Of a DNA stretch of 5,408 bases, positions 1 to 5,408 are shown piece by piece (position 1 is the stretch's first letter; the number at the start of each line of letters is the position of its first letter). Both the position numbers and the translations under genes were made by a program. The stretch covers positions 1 to 5,408 of the forward strand of contig CAJLYO010000127.1 in assembly GCA_905210885.1 (NCBI GenBank). Reading direction: 5' to 3'. The DNA is from an uncultured Eubacteriales bacterium. Its GTDB lineage: Bacteria > Bacillota > Clostridia > Monoglobales > Firm-18. The notes beneath the pieces are model-generated. The model was not told where the DNA came from. It saw only the letters and a program-made list of their open reading frames with translations, and made no database searches.

Positions 1-575
1 TCTCTTGTACGCCCAAACATCTCCATCTCCTGTTTCACATAGGCATCATTTTCCGGGAAGTCTGGCTGTTCTTCGTAATCATACTGTGTACCATAATAGA
101 GTCTTATCACGCCATCATCATTCAGCACCGCCGGGTCAAAGCATACATACCGCATCATCGGACTTCCATCTTTATTGCGCACATGCCCTAAAAATTTATA
201 TTTTCCCGCTGGCGTATCACATACAGCCACGCTGATCGGACATGTATAACCACCCACGCCATAATCGCCGGACATCGCGTAATACAGGTAATATTTTCCA
301 TCATTTCCCTGCACAACATCCGGTGCATACATATAACAAAGCTCCGGGTAAGCAGGATCCTGATCTGCCTCATATATCACTCGTTCTTTTCTCCAATCTG
401 TCAGATCATCTACCGGTGCCGAATACACAGTATAGTCATCCATACAGAATGTATATCCCCCCTCATGATCATGGGAACCATACAGATACACGCGGTCTCC
501 GAACACATGTGGTTCCCCATCCGGGATATACTCATTCAAAGGTAAAAAAGGATTAAACACTTGTTTCTTTCTCAT
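1..575 (-). CDS. Family 43-type glycoside hydrolase, N-terminal part (runs off left edge)
   Basis: I translated 191 codons from an ATG at 573-575 down to the window edge; no stop is met. The protein starts MRKKQVFNPFLPLNEYIPDG and has no signal peptide, so it is probably cytoplasmic and acts on imported oligosaccharides. It reads like the first blades of the five-bladed beta-propeller of GH43 enzymes: an N-terminal PDGEPHVFGDRVYLYGSHD block (about residues 18-36, D19 being the likely general base) and YAPDVVQGNDGKYYLYY (residues 83-99, D86 in the position of the pKa-modulating Asp). The catalytic acid Glu would lie beyond the window. GH43 members are mostly beta-xylosidases, alpha-arabinofuranosidases or arabinanases; the exact substrate cannot be told here. 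An ideal Shine-Dalgarno AGGAGGA lies 7 bases before the ATG, which fixes the start. Family assignment is fairly sure, specificity is not. Confidence 0.85.
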   Translation of the reverse strand, partial: MRKKQVFNPFLPLNEYIPDGEPHVFGDRVYLYGSHDHEGGYTFCMDDYTVYSAPVDDLTDWRKERVIYEADQDPAYPELCYMYAPDVVQGNDGKYYLYYAMSGDYGVGGYTCPISVAVCDTPAGKYKFLGHVRNKDGSPMMRYVCFDPAVLNDDGVIRLYYGTQYDYEEQPDFPENDAYVKQEMEMFGRTR

Positions 576-582
576 AATCTTG

Positions 583-589
583 TCCTCCT
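583..589 (-). promoter_or_regulatory. Ribosome binding site of the GH43-type gene
   Basis: The minus strand reads AGGAGGA here, 7 bases before the ATG at 573-575. It is a near-perfect Shine-Dalgarno sequence and supports that start. I see no promoter I would defend upstream: a TATAGT at 641-646 could be a -10 box, but no good -35 box is at the right distance. Confidence 0.8.
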
Positions 590-681
590 GCTCGTTCTAT
601 TCATGCAAAGTGAGATATTATTTCCTCATGCCCTGATCTGACTATATCTTATCGTAATCTTTTTTCACTATCTACCGAATC

Positions 682-712
682 ATTGCTATTTAGTTATCAA
701 TTATTGCTATTT
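682..712. repeat. Direct repeat of the 10-mer ATTGCTATTT, 21-base period
   Basis: ATTGCTATTT occurs at 682-691 and again at 703-712, two helical turns apart. A near copy, AATGCTATTT, sits at 778-787 inside the hisS fragment. The repeat is short and AT-rich, so chance is a serious alternative. It could be an operator for the adjacent sugar-hydrolase gene or a trace of the join at the end of the hisS fragment; nothing in the sequence decides between these. Confidence 0.35.
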
Positions 713-714
713 TT

Positions 715-1248
715 TTACGAATATTTTTGCTGTTTTTCATAATTTTCTTGATATTTTTTTCTACATTCTGGGCAACCAATGCTATTTATAACTAATTCTA
801 TATTTGGAATATTGAATATTTTAAATAATTCATTAGCCATAAGTATTATTTCTACATCTGCCAAATACGAATTTGTTCCTAAAACTTCTGCACCAATCTG
901 GTGAAATTCCCTAAGCCTTCCTTTTTGTACATTTTCGTATCTATACATCGACATATTGTACCACATTTTAGTTGGTGATGGTAAACTAGACATTCCATTT
1001 TCTATATATGCTCTTACTACACCTGCTGTTCCTTCTGGTCTTAGTGTTATACTTCTCCCGCCTTTATCCTCAAAAGTATACATCTCTTTTTGTACAACAT
1101 CTGTAGTTTCCCCAACGCCTCTTTGAAAAAGCTCTGTATTTTCAAAAACAGGAACTCTAATTTCTTTAAAGCCATAGTTTGCAAATAGTTCTTTTGACTT
1201 TTCTTCTATGTACTGCCATTTATATGAATCTTGTGGCAATATATCTTT
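715..1248 (-). pseudogene. hisS: Histidyl-tRNA synthetase fragment, truncated at both ends
   Basis: HisRS charges tRNA(His) with histidine in the cytoplasm. Here only roughly residues 10-185 of a protein usually about 415-430 long are present. Clear class II landmarks are visible: the start-proximal KDILPQDSYKW; motif 1 through FENTELFQRGVGETTDVVQK; the ATP-binding stretch GGRSITLRPEGTAGVVRAYI; and motif 2 with MYRYENVQKGRLREFHQIGAEVLG. Conserved sequence continues to INSIGCPECRKKYQEN, diverges at about 742, and stops at 715-717. Motif 3, the histidine-binding loop and the anticodon-binding domain are missing. At the 5' end homology ends at VKDIL; the frame stays open to 1264-1266 but has no ATG and no ribosome binding site, and the only near start is a TTG at 1239 (codon for L of ILPQ). 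It cannot be a working synthetase. About a third of bases are G or C in the lines I counted, and arginine codons are mostly AGA/AGG, unlike the genes to the right. Confidence 0.85.
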
Positions 1249-1979
1249 TACTTCGTCTTTCCGTTATTGCGATAATGATAATCCAGTTTTTCAACAAAAA
1301 CTATAACGACGTATTTCTGTGCGTGCTTACGCTTATTCTGTTTACAATCCCGGAATTTGTGGATAAAAAGCTTAATATCGAGCTTCCCAACACCTTAGAG
1401 GTTATTATTCTGCTGTTTATATATTCCGCAGAAATTCTCGGCGAAATCCGCGGATATTATTTAAGCTTTAAACACTGGGACACAATGCTCCACACCATAA
1501 ACGGCTTTTTAATGGCAGCAATCGGCTTTTCCATGATTGATATTTTAAACAGAACCGAAAAAATCAAATTTGTGCTGTCACCGGTTTTTGTTGCGGTTGT
1601 GGCGTTTTGTTTTTCCATGACAATCGGCGTTTTATGGGAGTTTTTTGAGTTCGGTATGGACACAATGACCGCAACGGACATGCAAAAAGACTATCTTTAC
1701 ACCACGGTTTCCACGGTGTATTTAAACCCGGAAAACGAAAATGTGCCCGTCGTGATTAAAGACATAAAAAAAACCGTCATAGACGGCACTGTAGACGGCA
1801 AAAGCCGCGAAGTTACCATTGACGGCGGATATCTCGACATAGGTATACATGATACCATGAAGGACCTTATTGTAAATTTCATAGGCGCCCTCACGTTTTC
1901 GATTCTCGGTCTTTTCTATATCAAAAACAGGGGCAAGGACAGCTTTCTGTCGCAGTTTATTCCAAAGCGAAAACGATAG
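1224..1979 (+). CDS. Polytopic membrane protein of unknown function, 5' end replaced at a junction
   Basis: Reading from the first in-frame ATG gives 251 residues with six likely membrane helices (about 8-23, 30-46, 58-73, 88-108, 116-138, 215-233) and a hydrophilic domain of about 75 residues between helices 5 and 6, then a basic tail ending KRKR. Conserved-looking blocks are WDTMLHTINGF (85-95), GVLWEFFEFGMD (135-146) and GYLDIGIHDTMKDLIVNFIG (202-221). The pattern DTMLH, WEFxEF, DTMKDL resembles the YjdF/DUF2238 type of small membrane protein, whose role is not established; this link is from memory of motifs and moderate. Codons before about 1254 are simply the antisense of the hisS fragment, so the native start is lost. 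There is no ribosome binding site before 1224 or before a TTG at 1179, so the gene is probably not expressed as it stands. It converges on the tRNA-editing gene. Confidence 0.65.
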   Translation: MNLVAIYLLLRLSVIAIMIIQFFNKNYNDVFLCVLTLILFTIPEFVDKKLNIELPNTLEVIILLFIYSAEILGEIRGYYLSFKHWDTMLHTINGFLMAAIGFSMIDILNRTEKIKFVLSPVFVAVVAFCFSMTIGVLWEFFEFGMDTMTATDMQKDYLYTTVSTVYLNPENENVPVVIKDIKKTVIDGTVDGKSREVTIDGGYLDIGIHDTMKDLIVNFIGALTFSILGLFYIKNRGKDSFLSQFIPKRKR

Positions 1980-1982
1980 GCG

Positions 1983-2471
1983 CTACAGTTCAACCGTTGT
2001 GACTTCGTTTCCGTGTTCACGTATTATGTCAACCAAATCCTCCGGTTTTATCCAAACTGTCGCGGTATTTTCGTTGGGGTGAATACCCATAAGCCCCGGC
2101 TCTTTGTAAAAATCCGCGTCAATATAAAAATGAACGGCGCACTCCTTATCATTCAAAAGACCGAAAGGGCTTACAGACCCGGGCAAAAGTCCCATAATGC
2201 GCATAAGGTCGTCGGGTGAGGCAAAACTTAAATTGCGTGTGCCGTTGTTTCTTCTGAATTCCTTTAAATCAACACGTTTGTTTCCGCGAACGGTAATAAG
2301 ATAATAATTTCTCTTTTTGTCATCGCGGACAAAAAGATTTTTCGCGTCCGCCTCCGGGTACGGCAGTTCAACATCGCACAGCTCGTCCATTGAAAACACG
2401 GCGCTGTGTTCCGTTATTTCGTGCCAAACGCCCTTTTTATCCAAAAAATCATATACTTCCTGCTTGTCCAT
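1983..2471 (-). CDS. ProXp-ala/YbaK-like prolyl-tRNA editing deacylase
   Basis: A 162-residue soluble protein of the free-standing editing-domain family (often annotated as prolyl-tRNA synthetase associated domain). Such enzymes hydrolyse Ala-tRNA(Pro) made in error by prolyl-tRNA synthetase, in the cytoplasm. Family landmarks are present in order: AKNLFVRDDKKRNYYLITVRG (residues 43-63, K44 at the position of the conserved lysine of the pocket), KRVDLK (65-70), LLPGSVSPFGLLND (95-108) and GIHPNENTATVWI (129-141). Length matches the family, about 160-170. The ATG at 2469-2471 is preceded by GGAGAG (2480-2485), 8 bases away. It is last in the operon, 21 bases after rlmH, and its stop lies 3 bases from the stop of the convergent membrane protein gene. 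Substrate choice (Ala versus Cys on tRNA(Pro)) is inferred from the family, not shown. Confidence 0.9.
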   Translation of the reverse strand: MDKQEVYDFLDKKGVWHEITEHSAVFSMDELCDVELPYPEADAKNLFVRDDKKRNYYLITVRGNKRVDLKEFRRNNGTRNLSFASPDDLMRIMGLLPGSVSPFGLLNDKECAVHFYIDADFYKEPGLMGIHPNENTATVWIKPEDLVDIIREHGNEVTTVEL

Positions 2472-2492
2472 TCTTGATACTCTCCGATTTTT

Positions 2493-2945
2493 CTATTTAT
2501 GGTAATTCTCATGATTTATAATCTTAAAAGCGCGGTATATCTGTTCCGAAAGGATAACGCGCATAAGCTGATGGGGAAAGGTCATTTTTGAAAATGACAG
2601 CTTTAAGTCAGCCTTTTTCTTAACGCTGTCGTCAATGCCCCTGCTTCCGCCTATTATAAATGTAATGTGCGACACACCCTCAACGCTTTTTTCGGAAATA
2701 AACTCCGCCAGTTCCTCGCTTGAAAGCTGTTTCCCCTCAATGCAAAGAGGTACACAAAGACCCTTTATTCTGGGCAGAATAAGCTGCGCCTCCTTTTGCA
2801 TTTCATCGGCACTGTCCGGATAATCCGGAAGCTGGGTTATAACAAATTTGCAATACCGGCTCAGTCTTTTTGAGTACTCCGATATTGCATCACTGAAAAA
2901 TTTCTCTTTAATTTTACCTACCGCTATTATTTCAATTGTTATCAT
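2493..2945 (-). CDS. rlmH: 23S rRNA pseudouridine-1915 N3-methyltransferase RlmH
   Basis: RlmH (YbeA/OrfX, SPOUT class) methylates pseudouridine 1915 in helix 69 of 23S rRNA of assembled 70S ribosomes, using S-adenosylmethionine. The 150-residue protein begins MITIEIIAVGKIKEKFF, carries the SAM-binding knot segment FIIGGSRGI (residues 96-104), then SFSKMTFPHQLMRVILSEQIYRAFKI and the hallmark C-terminal YHK. Family members are usually 155-159 long, so this is complete and slightly short. The frame is open 35 codons further upstream, but that part overlaps the metallo-hydrolase gene and has no similarity. The chosen ATG at 2943-2945 has AGGA (2950-2953) just before it, lies one base after the upstream stop, and gives the canonical N-terminus. 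Translational coupling to the preceding gene is likely. Confidence 0.96.
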   Translation of the reverse strand: MITIEIIAVGKIKEKFFSDAISEYSKRLSRYCKFVITQLPDYPDSADEMQKEAQLILPRIKGLCVPLCIEGKQLSSEELAEFISEKSVEGVSHITFIIGGSRGIDDSVKKKADLKLSFSKMTFPHQLMRVILSEQIYRAFKIINHENYHK

Positions 2946-2946
2946 T

Positions 2947-3729
2947 TTATCCTGCATTAACGCTCGGGGCATACCGCGGCGCAATAGTAACGTCAACATG
3001 TCTGCCCAAGTGTATTCCTTCATATTCAAGTGCCGAAGACACGGTGTCAAATGCCGTTTTCTCGGTATTATTCTCGATACTTAAATGCCCCAGCAAAAGC
3101 CGCTTAGTTCCGCGCTTTACAAGATACGCCGCAAATCTGCCGCTGTCGGTATTGCACAAATGACCGTAATCTCCGGCAATACGCTTTTTAAGCGGATAAG
3201 GGTAGCTTCCCGTTTCCAGCATTTTTGCATCATAATTTGCCTCCAAAAGCACCGACTCGCAGCCCGAAACAGCCGTCATAACCTTTTCCGTAACATGCCC
3301 GATATCCGTAGCAACGGCATATTTTTTGCCGCCGCAGTCTATAACGTAGCCCGTGGGCATGTTTGCGTCATGGGGTATCTCGAAGGGGGTAACGGAAAAA
3401 TCGCCAAAATCAATACCGGCAAATTCACTGAAACGTATGATGTTTTCCGGCGCAATCCTGCCTATATTCATGCCGTCCCATGTTCCGACGCTTGCGGCTA
3501 CGGGAATGTTATATTTTCTGGACATAACCCCCACACCGCTTGCGTGGTCTATATGTTCATGCGTCACAAATATGCATCTTAAGCTTTCCGGCGCAATTCC
3601 CGAGGCATTAAGCAGTTCCGAAGCGCGCTTGCCGCTCATTCCGCAGTCTATTAAAATATTTGTGCCGTTATGAGAAAACAAGACACAGTTTCCGCTGCTG
3701 CCGCTTACAAGTGTGCGAAAAACCGTCAT
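2947..3729 (-). CDS. walJ: MBL-fold metallo-hydrolase, WalJ/YycJ family
   Basis: A 260-residue cytoplasmic metallo-beta-lactamase-fold protein. It has the metal-binding THEHIDH (H57, H59, D61, H62), then H120 in IPHDAN, D142 in TDIGH, and H215 in LLLGHLSIENN. The stretch SYPYPLKKRIAGDYGHLCN (175-193) is typical of the WalJ/YycJ group. YycJ belongs to the walRK region in Bacilli, where it has been linked to wall homeostasis and DNA-repair coordination; the reaction is a hydrolysis at a dinuclear metal site, with the physiological substrate uncertain. No walRK genes are present here. The ATG overlaps the murA stop as ATGA (4 bases), with GTGAGG just upstream, and the stop is one base before rlmH, whose ribosome binding site is inside this gene. 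The walJ-rlmH neighbourhood is a known Firmicutes arrangement, which supports the naming. Confidence 0.9.
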   Translation of the reverse strand: MTVFRTLVSGSSGNCVLFSHNGTNILIDCGMSGKRASELLNASGIAPESLRCIFVTHEHIDHASGVGVMSRKYNIPVAASVGTWDGMNIGRIAPENIIRFSEFAGIDFGDFSVTPFEIPHDANMPTGYVIDCGGKKYAVATDIGHVTEKVMTAVSGCESVLLEANYDAKMLETGSYPYPLKKRIAGDYGHLCNTDSGRFAAYLVKRGTKRLLLGHLSIENNTEKTAFDTVSSALEYEGIHLGRHVDVTIAPRYAPSVNAG

Positions 3730-5024
3730 AGTGCCTCACCGCTGAAAACCGGACCGTTATCGTCATCTTCAAAGGACTTTCTCGTTATCTGCGCACCAAG
3801 CCCCTTAAGCTTGCTCTCAAAGTTTTCATAACCTCTGTCGATATACTTCAAATTGCCTATTTCCGACACACCGTCAGCCGCCAAAGCCGCGATAACCATG
3901 CATGCGCCGGCACGCAAATCAGTAGCGTTAATAGGTGCGCCCGTAAAATTCTTTATACCTTCTATTATAGCGCTTCTGCCGTCAACCGTGACTCTTGCGC
4001 CCATTTTTCTGAGTTCGTCAACATACTGAAAACGGTTTTCCCAAACGCTTTCGGTAATAATGCTTGTACCCTCTGCAAGGGACAGCAAAACAACAGCCTG
4101 AGGCTGCATATCCGTAGGAAAGCCGGGATACGGCAGGGTTTTTATATTTGCCCTCTTTAAAGGCTTGTCACGTTTAACCCTTACGCTGTCATCATATTCC
4201 TCAACAGTTACATTCATCTCAATAAGCTTTGCGGTAATACTCTCCAAATGCTTGGGTATAACGTTTTTAATAAGCACATCGCCGCCGGTCGCAGCCGCCG
4301 CAACCATAAAAGTGCCTGCCTCAATCTGGTCCGGTATTATGGAGTATGTTCCGCCGCTAAGCTTTTCAACACCGCGGATTTTTATGGTATCTGTTCCGGC
4401 ACCCTTTATTGCCGCGCCCATAGCGTTTAAATAGTTTGCCAAATCAACAACATGAGGCTCTTTTGCGGCATTTTCGATTATCGTAATGCCTTCGGCACGG
4501 ACAGCCGCAAGCATCGTATTGATTGTGGAACCTACGGACACAATATCCATATAAATATGCGCCGCCTTAAGGCTTTTTGCGTGTGCCTCAATAAAGCCGC
4601 GTTTAATATCAACATCAGCACCCAAAGCCTCAAAACCCTTAATGTGCTGGTCAATCGGACGAACGCCGAAATTGCAGCCGCCCGGCATAGCAACCTCAGC
4701 ATGGTTAAATCTGCCCAAAAGCGCGCCAATTAAGTAGTACGAAGCGCGCATCTCACGCACCATATTTTCAGGCGCGGTAAAGCTTGTAAGCTTTGTGCTG
4801 TCGATTCTTAGAGTGTGAGGGTCAAGAAATTCAACCTTTGCACCAAGCTGTTCCATTATCTTGCATATAACATAAACGTCGGTTATTTCGGGGACATTCT
4901 CGATTATACTTACGCCTTCAACAAGCAAAGCGGCAGGGATAATGGCAACAGCCGCATTTTTAGCACCGGCGATTGTTACCTCGCCGCAAAGTTTTTTGCC
5001 GCCCATAACAACAAATTTATCCAA
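3726..5024 (-). CDS. murA: UDP-N-acetylglucosamine 1-carboxyvinyltransferase MurA
   Basis: MurA transfers enolpyruvate from PEP to UDP-GlcNAc, the first committed step of peptidoglycan synthesis, in the cytoplasm. Counted from the TTG at 5022-5024 the protein has 432 residues and the key residues fall where Escherichia coli MurA has them: K22-N23 (GAKNAA), D305 (PGFPTDMQ) and R397 (DRGYENFE). The loop PGGCNFGVRP holds the PEP/fosfomycin-reactive cysteine at 117 and the conserved Arg at 122, so it is expected to be fosfomycin-sensitive (not the Asp variant). I chose TTG because AGGAAGG (5032-5038) sits 7 bases before it and the N-terminus becomes MDKFVVMGGKKL, the family norm; a second TTG at 5052-5054 would add ten unlike residues. 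It is the first gene of the operon, read from the promoter at 5092-5120, and overlaps the next gene by 4 bases. Many Clostridia carry two MurA copies; which one this is cannot be told. Confidence 0.96.
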   Translation of the reverse strand: MDKFVVMGGKKLCGEVTIAGAKNAAVAIIPAALLVEGVSIIENVPEITDVYVICKIMEQLGAKVEFLDPHTLRIDSTKLTSFTAPENMVREMRASYYLIGALLGRFNHAEVAMPGGCNFGVRPIDQHIKGFEALGADVDIKRGFIEAHAKSLKAAHIYMDIVSVGSTINTMLAAVRAEGITIIENAAKEPHVVDLANYLNAMGAAIKGAGTDTIKIRGVEKLSGGTYSIIPDQIEAGTFMVAAAATGGDVLIKNVIPKHLESITAKLIEMNVTVEEYDDSVRVKRDKPLKRANIKTLPYPGFPTDMQPQAVVLLSLAEGTSIITESVWENRFQYVDELRKMGARVTVDGRSAIIEGIKNFTGAPINATDLRAGACMVIAALAADGVSEIGNLKYIDRGYENFESKLKGLGAQITRKSFEDDDNGPVFSGEAL

Positions 5025-5031
5025 AATTTCA

Positions 5032-5038
5032 CCTTCCT
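5032..5038 (-). promoter_or_regulatory. Ribosome binding site deciding the TTG start of murA
   Basis: The minus strand reads AGGAAGG here and is followed by 7 bases and then TTG at 5022-5024. No ATG or GTG is available near the conserved N-terminus, so this site is what makes TTG the credible start. Confidence 0.85.
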
Positions 5039-5091
5039 GCTTTTGTACAGTCAAAGTTACATTAAATATGATTTCACATTTTTACTTAAAT

Positions 5092-5120
5092 ATTATACAA
5101 TAAAACATTTACTTTTTCAA
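5092..5120 (-). promoter_or_regulatory. Sigma-A type promoter of the murA operon
   Basis: On the minus strand TTGAAA (5115-5120) and a perfect TATAAT (5092-5097) are separated by exactly 17 bases. Transcription would start near 5085, giving a leader of about 60 bases before the murA TTG. The surrounding DNA is very AT-rich. This is the only strong vegetative promoter I find for the four-gene cluster. Confidence 0.8.
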
Positions 5121-5184
5121 GTATTTTTTAAAATTAATATCAGAAACAGCGAAAAAAATTGAAAAAACATGAAAATCATTCCTC

Positions 5185-5211
5185 GCATATAAATCGGGTG
5201 AATACATAAAA
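5185..5211 (+). promoter_or_regulatory. Possible forespore (sigma-F/G-like) promoter of the SASP gene
   Basis: GCATA at 5185-5189 and CATAAAA at 5205-5211 are 15 bases apart and partly match forespore promoter boxes (GNATR-like -35 and CATACTA-like -10). The position, about 30 bases before the ribosome binding site, is right for an SASP gene, which is normally forespore-specific. A perfect TGAATA at 5199-5204 has no matching -10 box downstream. The assignment is tentative. Confidence 0.3.
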
Positions 5212-5240
5212 TATCTTTGCAACACCAATCAACTTAAAAA

Positions 5241-5249
5241 AGGAGATGA
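5241..5249 (+). promoter_or_regulatory. Ribosome binding site of the SASP gene
   Basis: AGGAGATGA lies just upstream of the ATG at 5256-5258 (10 bases between AGGAG and ATG), within a purine-rich run. It is a strong site, fitting for a very highly expressed spore protein. Confidence 0.75.
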
Positions 5250-5255
5250 ATTAAA

Positions 5256-5408
5256 ATGGCTAAGAACACAATGGTTCCTCAGGCAAGAGAAGCAATGGAC
5301 AGATTTAAGATGGAAGCTGCTTCAGAGGTAGGCGTTAACTTGAAGCAGGGTTACAACGGTGACCTTACTTCAAGACAGGCAGGTTCTGTCGGCGGTCAGA
5401 TGGTTAAA
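5256..5408 (+). CDS. Alpha/beta-type small acid-soluble spore protein (runs off right edge)
   Basis: These proteins saturate DNA in the dormant spore, shift it towards an A-like form and protect it from UV and chemicals; on germination the GPR protease degrades them for amino acids. The 51 codons seen begin MAKNTMVPQAREAMDRFKME and include both family signatures: the GPR recognition region KMEAASEVGVNL (residues 18-29, cleavage expected after E20) and the DNA-binding GDLTSRQAGSVGGQMVK (35-51). Family members are 60-70 residues, so only about 10-20 residues lie outside. It is divergent from murA with about 230 bases between starts, and it marks the organism as an endospore former. Confidence 0.95.
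   Translation, partial: MAKNTMVPQAREAMDRFKMEAASEVGVNLKQGYNGDLTSRQAGSVGGQMVK

Larger units (their letters stand above)
576..714. other. AT-rich spacer between the GH43-type gene and the hisS fragment
   Basis: This is the upstream region of the glycoside hydrolase gene. Apart from its ribosome binding site and a short direct repeat (682-712) I see no gene, no convincing terminator hairpin and no clear promoter. Homology to hisS has already faded by about 742, so one edge of the hisS fragment lies in or next to this spacer. All frames on the minus strand close quickly between 660 and 715. Confidence 0.6.

Noticed and set aside
5..556. Plus-strand open frames opposite the glycoside hydrolase
   Set aside because: They are shadows: no ribosome binding sites or recognisable domains, while the opposite strand has a clear GH43-type protein.
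712..748. A 16-codon minus-strand frame starting MKNSKNIRKK past the hisS break
   Set aside because: Too short, no ribosome binding site, low-complexity lysine/asparagine composition typical of AT-rich noncoding DNA.
1179..1223. A TTG-initiated extension of the membrane protein
   Set aside because: These codons are only the antisense of hisS, with no ribosome binding site; the resemblance to a membrane helix is accidental.
1960..2000. Bidirectional terminator between the convergent genes
   Set aside because: Only a 4-base stem (AGCG/CGCT) with a long loop is visible and there is no T-run; the gap between stops is 3 bases.
2493..2510. Possible recombinase attachment site at the 3' end of rlmH, as used by SCC elements in staphylococci
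   Set aside because: The end encodes the expected YHK, but the next operon gene follows after 21 bases and I see no cassette, recombinase gene or direct repeat copy.
2946..3050. A 35-codon N-terminal extension of RlmH
   Set aside because: It overlaps the WalJ-like gene in another frame, has no family similarity, and the inner ATG with AGGA gives the normal RlmH start.

Overview
The window looks like DNA from a low-to-moderate GC, spore-forming Firmicute of the class Clostridia. Two signs support this: an alpha/beta-type small acid-soluble spore protein (SASP) gene at the right edge, and the Firmicutes-type pair walJ(yycJ)-rlmH in the middle. The genus cannot be read from the sequence.

Layout, left to right. 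(1) 1-575, minus strand: the N-terminal 191 codons of a family 43-type glycoside hydrolase that runs off the left edge. (2) 576-714: a short AT-rich spacer with no gene. (3) About 715-1250, minus strand: a fragment of histidyl-tRNA synthetase (hisS) lacking both its start and more than half of its C-terminal part. It is visibly more AT-rich than the DNA to its right and uses mostly AGA/AGG for arginine. (4) About 1254-1979, plus strand: a six-helix membrane protein of unknown function, cut at its N-terminus where it meets the hisS fragment. (5) 1983-5024, minus strand: a compact four-gene cluster in transcription order murA, walJ-like metallo-hydrolase, rlmH and a ProXp-ala-like tRNA editing protein. 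Spacing is -4, +1 and +21 bases, so this is almost certainly one operon. It starts from a good sigma-A type promoter at 5092-5120 and ends tail to tail against the membrane protein gene, with 3 bases between stop codons. (6) 5256-5408, plus strand: the first 51 codons of the SASP gene, divergent from murA and with its own strong ribosome binding site.

The operon mixes wall synthesis and translation quality: MurA makes the first committed peptidoglycan precursor, the WalJ-like hydrolase is linked to wall homeostasis in relatives, RlmH modifies 23S rRNA in the decoding region, and the ProXp-ala-like protein clears mischarged Ala-tRNA(Pro). No RNA gene, CRISPR array, transposase or integrase was found.

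The part most worth a second look is 640-1260. A foreign-looking hisS fragment is spliced between two otherwise ordinary segments, with abrupt breaks in homology at both ends and no recognisable mobile-element machinery. It is either a recombination scar or a chimeric assembly join. I see no convincing new biological system; the rest is well-recognised housekeeping genes.
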